Source: Polyangia bacterium
Lineage (GTDB): Bacteria > Myxococcota_A > Polyangia > Polyangiales > Polyangiaceae
Direction of reading: 5' to 3'
Assembly: GCA_030430975.1 (NCBI GenBank)
Contig: JAUIKB010000017.1
Span: 1 to 18,641, forward strand
DNA: 18,641 nucleotides
Shown piece by piece: positions 14,315-18,641 of the stretch. Numbering within the stretch: position 1 is the stretch's first letter; each line of letters begins with the position of its first letter. A model generated the notes under the pieces. That model was given only the letters and a program-made list of their open reading frames with translations. It ran no database searches and was not told where the DNA came from. The position numbers and the translations under genes are program-made.

Positions 14315-15505
14315 TTACTCAACGATCTTGGTAACGACGCCGGCGCCGACGGTCTTACCGCCCTCGCGAATGGCGAAGCGCATCTGCTCCTCTAGGGCAA
14401 CGCCCGTGATCAGCTCGATGTCCATCGTGATGTTGTCACCAGGCATGACCATCTTCACGCCGTCGGGCAAGTGGCACGAACCCGTCACATCCGTCGTCCG
14501 GATGTAGAACTGCGGCCGGTAGTTCGTGAAGAACGGTGTGTGACGACCGCCCTCTTCCTTCTTAAGCACGTACACCTCGCCCACGAACTTCGTGTGCGGC
14601 GTGATGCTGCCCGGCTTCGCCAAGACCTGACCGCGCTCGATCTCGTCCTTGTCAACGCCGCGAAGCAGGCAACCTACGTTGTCCCCTGCCTGGCCCTGGT
14701 CCAACTGCTTGCGGAACATCTCCACGCCCGTAACGACCGTCTTTTTCGTGTCCGCGAAGCCGATGATCTCAACCTCTTCGTTGACCTTCACTACCCCACG
14801 CTCGATCCGGCCCGTCGCTACCGTGCCGCGGCCCTTGATCGAGAACACGTCCTCGATCGCCATCAAGAACGGCTTGTCCACATCACGCTCCGGCTCTGGG
14901 ATCTCGCTGTCCAGCGCTGCCACCAGCTCCTGAACCGTCTTCTCCCACTTCTCTTCGCCGTTGAGCGCCGGCAGAGCGGCGCCCTGCACGACCTTCGCGT
15001 TGTCACCGTCGAACTTGTACTTCGACAGAAGCTCGCGGACTTCCATCTCCACAAGCTCCAGCATCTCTTCGTCCTCGACAGCGTCGCACTTGTTCAGGAA
15101 CACCACGATGTGGTTCAGACCCACCTGACGCGCCAGAAGAACGTGTTCGCGCGTCTGCGGCATCACGCTGTCCAGCGCGCTCACAACCAGGATCGCACCG
15201 TCCATCTGCGCGGCGCCCGTGATCATGTTCTTGATGTAGTCAGCGTGGCCCGGGCAGTCGACGTGCGCGTAGTGCCGCGTGTCGCTCTCGTACTCCACGT
15301 GGCTCACCGCGATCGTCACCGTCTTCGTGTCGTCACGCACGATGCCGCCCTTGGCGATGTCCGAATAATTGATCGACTGCGCCATGCCACCCTTCTCCTG
15401 AACCTTCAGGAGGGCAGCGGTCAGCGTGGTCTTGCCGTGGTCGATGTGACCGATTGTGCCGACGTTAACGTGGGGTTTAGTGCGTACGAACTTTTCCTTA
15501 GCCAT
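14315..15505 (-). CDS. tuf: Elongation factor Tu with divergent switch I region
   Basis: EF-Tu brings aminoacyl-tRNA to the ribosome as a GTP complex. The 396-residue product has G1 GHIDHGKT (19-26), G3 DCPGH (83-87), G4 NKCD (138-141) and typical domains 2 and 3, ending VGAGVVTKIVE. The switch I segment (45-70) is unusual: where most EF-Tu have an ERERGITI- or KARGITI-type sequence, this reads GGIVRDDTKTVTIAVSHV; only the metal-binding Thr (T64 in TVTI) is clearly kept. Further changes follow in LDSVMPQTREHVLL and GLNHIVVF. From memory, EF-Tu of Sorangium relatives is similar, but this was not verified. GAGGAA at 15511-15516 precedes the ATG. It lies 77 nt after fusA and 5 nt before rpsJ. 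Confidence 0.98.
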   Translation of the reverse strand: MAKEKFVRTKPHVNVGTIGHIDHGKTTLTAALLKVQEKGGMAQSINYSDIAKGGIVRDDTKTVTIAVSHVEYESDTRHYAHVDCPGHADYIKNMITGAAQMDGAILVVSALDSVMPQTREHVLLARQVGLNHIVVFLNKCDAVEDEEMLELVEMEVRELLSKYKFDGDNAKVVQGAALPALNGEEKWEKTVQELVAALDSEIPEPERDVDKPFLMAIEDVFSIKGRGTVATGRIERGVVKVNEEVEIIGFADTKKTVVTGVEMFRKQLDQGQAGDNVGCLLRGVDKDEIERGQVLAKPGSITPHTKFVGEVYVLKKEEGGRHTPFFTNYRPQFYIRTTDVTGSCHLPDGVKMVMPGDNITMDIELITGVALEEQMRFAIREGGKTVGAGVVTKIVE

Positions 15506-15510
15506 GGCTT

Positions 15511-15516
15511 TTCCTC
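15511..15516 (-). promoter_or_regulatory. Ribosome binding site of tuf (GAGGAA)
   Basis: GAGGAA sits 5 nt before the tuf ATG at 15505 and supports that start. It contrasts with the genes of the inserted block, which lack such a site. Confidence 0.75.
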
Positions 15517-15582
15517 GTCAGTGCATTCACGGAATGCGAAATCTTGTTGGTTATTATTCGATCTTGAACTTTGGGGTGTTGG

Positions 15583-17703
<2,121 letters not shown>

Positions 17704-17742
17704 GACGGTTCAGGGGGCGTGAAAGTCGGGCTGTTCTCGGTG

Positions 17743-17775
17743 CTTGGGGGCTTTACGTACGAAACCCCCTCCAAG
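17743..17775 (-). promoter_or_regulatory. Long imperfect hairpin 40 nt upstream of fusA
   Basis: On the transcribed strand CTTGG, A, GGGGG, TTT is followed by CGTACGT, AAA, G, CCCCC, AAG. This folds into about eleven base pairs around a CGTACG centre with a bulged A and a small internal mismatch. There is no U-run after it, so it is more likely a leader structure than a terminator. Pairing is seen directly; function is inferred. Confidence 0.5.
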
Positions 17776-17779
17776 CTGA

Positions 17780-17799
17780 CCTCCCCCAATTTTGGAAGG
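17780..17799 (-). promoter_or_regulatory. Second small hairpin in the fusA leader
   Basis: CCTTCC, loop AAAATTGG, GGGAGG pairs over six positions with one G-U on the transcribed strand, directly upstream of the larger hairpin. It may be part of the same structured leader. Weak on its own. Confidence 0.25.
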
Positions 17800-17958
17800 T
17801 CGTGAGCGCCTGGAAGGGGTTCGGGGTGCGACGTTCCGGAGGACTAGTCTCCGCTGTCGGGTCCGCTTGCGCGGAAAACTCGCAACCCGATCCTTATGTG
17901 GTGAGAAACATTGTCGCTACTAGAAAGCTCCAGAGAGAGTTTGGGGTTGGCGGGGCGC

Positions 17959-18429
17959 CTACCAGCGGTAGTGCGCAAACGCCTTATTGGCGTCGGCCAT
18001 CTTGTGGGTGTCGTCCTTCTTCTTCACCGCGCCGCCACGCATCTGGCTAGCGTCGATGAACTCGGCAGCCAGTCGCTCGCGCATCGTCTTTTCGCCGCGG
18101 CCTCGCGAATACTGAACGAGCCAGCGCATGCCGAGGGCCACACGACGCTCCGGGCGGACCTCCACCGGGACCTGGTAGGTGGCGCCACCTACACGGCGGC
18201 TCTTGACCTCCAAGCGGGGCTTCACGTTATCGAGCGCCTTGCGGAACACATCGACCGGGTTCTCCTTGAACCGCGATTCGATGATATCGAACGCTCCGTA
18301 TACGATGCCCTCAGCGGTCGACTTCTTACCGTCGAGCATGATGGCGTTCATGAACTTCGCAACGAGCTTGTCGTTGTACTTGGGGTCCGGAATGATTTTC
18401 CGCTTCGGAACTTCGCGACGACGTGACAT
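17959..18429 (-). CDS. rpsG: 30S ribosomal protein S7
   Basis: S7 nucleates assembly of the 30S head and lines the E site. The 156-residue product starts MSRRREVPKRKIIPDPKYND and contains KFMNAIMLDGKKSTAE, RRVGGATYQVPVEVRPERR and the C-terminal THKMADANKAFAHYRW, all typical. Length is standard. It lies 15 nt after rpsL, so the S7-binding structure found between these genes in E. coli has no room here. Confidence 0.98.
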   Translation of the reverse strand: MSRRREVPKRKIIPDPKYNDKLVAKFMNAIMLDGKKSTAEGIVYGAFDIIESRFKENPVDVFRKALDNVKPRLEVKSRRVGGATYQVPVEVRPERRVALGMRWLVQYSRGRGEKTMRERLAAEFIDASQMRGGAVKKKDDTHKMADANKAFAHYRW

Positions 18430-18444
18430 GACTTTTCTCTAACC

Positions 18445-18641
18445 TCAGGCCTTGGGACGCTTGACGCCGTACTTGGAGCGCTTGCGGTTGCGGCTCGCCT
18501 TGTTGGTGCTGCTCGGTCCGATCGCGCCCGACGCGTCGAGCGTGCCGCGGACCACGTGATACCGAACACCGGGAAGATCCTTCACACGGCCACCGCGAAT
18601 CAACACGACGCTATGTTCCTGAAGGTTGTGTCCCTCACCGC
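18445..18641 (-). CDS. rpsL: 30S ribosomal protein S12 (N-terminus outside the window)
   Basis: S12 is at the decoding centre and is the classical site of streptomycin resistance. The visible part, about 65 residues, reads GEGHNLQEHSVVLIRGGRVK and then DLPGVRYHVVRG, ending RSKYGVKRPKA, which is unmistakable S12. Compared with E. coli S12, about eight extra residues (around GAIGPSSTNKASRNRK) lie between LDASG and RSKYG. The decoding-site Lys at the first resistance hotspot is outside the window; the second hotspot region (GRVKDLPG) is normal. It precedes rpsG by 15 nt. Confidence 0.96.
   Translation of the reverse strand, partial: GEGHNLQEHSVVLIRGGRVKDLPGVRYHVVRGTLDASGAIGPSSTNKASRNRKRSKYGVKRPKA

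Larger units (their letters stand above)
17704..17958 (-). other. Intergenic leader between rpsG and fusA with inverted repeats
   Basis: This 255-nt gap contains no convincing gene and is long for this operon. Two inverted repeats stand out in the fusA-proximal half, at 17743-17775 and 17780-17799. A promoter or an attenuation device for fusA-tuf is plausible, but I could not find a confident -35/-10 pair. Confidence 0.6.

Overview
The window is the str-S10-spc ribosomal protein supercluster of a GC-rich bacterium, read entirely on the minus strand and interrupted by a foreign block of about 7 kb. The host looks like a member of the Myxococcota, most plausibly of the Polyangiales/Sorangium type. 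The reasons are a transmembrane Ser/Thr kinase, a sigma-54 activator with an FHA domain, tandem CGDG-type cysteine-rich repeats ending in a Gly-rich stretch and a Cys-Gly-Cys tail that resembles a decayed MYXO-CTERM signal, and Asp/Ala-rich lipoproteins. This assignment rests on family knowledge and was not checked by a search.

Right arm (18641 down to 11891, minus strand): rpsL (partial), rpsG, fusA, tuf, rpsJ, rplD, rplW, rplB, rpsS. Spacing is tight or overlapping except for 255 nt before fusA and 77 nt before tuf. The gene that normally lies between rpsJ and rplD, rplC (L3), is absent; only 31 nt separate the two genes.

Middle (about 4519-11890): the usual rpsS-rplV junction is broken by five genes. 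Three are on the plus strand: a Ser/Thr kinase with about six membrane segments, a small Cys-containing lipoprotein, and an FHA-AAA+-Fis enhancer-binding protein. Two are on the minus strand and converge on them: an Asp-rich lipoprotein and a large secreted protein with cysteine repeats. The kinase and the FHA activator suggest a phospho-threonine signalling route from membrane to sigma-54 promoters. No transposase, integrase, tRNA or att-like repeat was seen, so this looks like a rearrangement or a gene-neighbourhood feature rather than a classical mobile element. All five genes carry a TANNNT (-10-like) hexamer 5-11 nt before the start codon and no clear Shine-Dalgarno, so leaderless or near-leaderless transcripts are likely.

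Left arm (4518 down to 1, minus strand): rplV, rpsC, rplP, rpmC, rpsQ, rplN, rplX, rplE, rpsN, rpsH and rplF (partial), in canonical order. rplV must have its own promoter somewhere in 4519-4865. A 112-nt gap with a strong hairpin separates rplV from rpsC.

The most striking protein-level oddity is EF-Tu, whose switch I segment departs strongly from the near-universal form. S12 carries an insertion near its C-terminus, and L23 has a strongly acidic tail.
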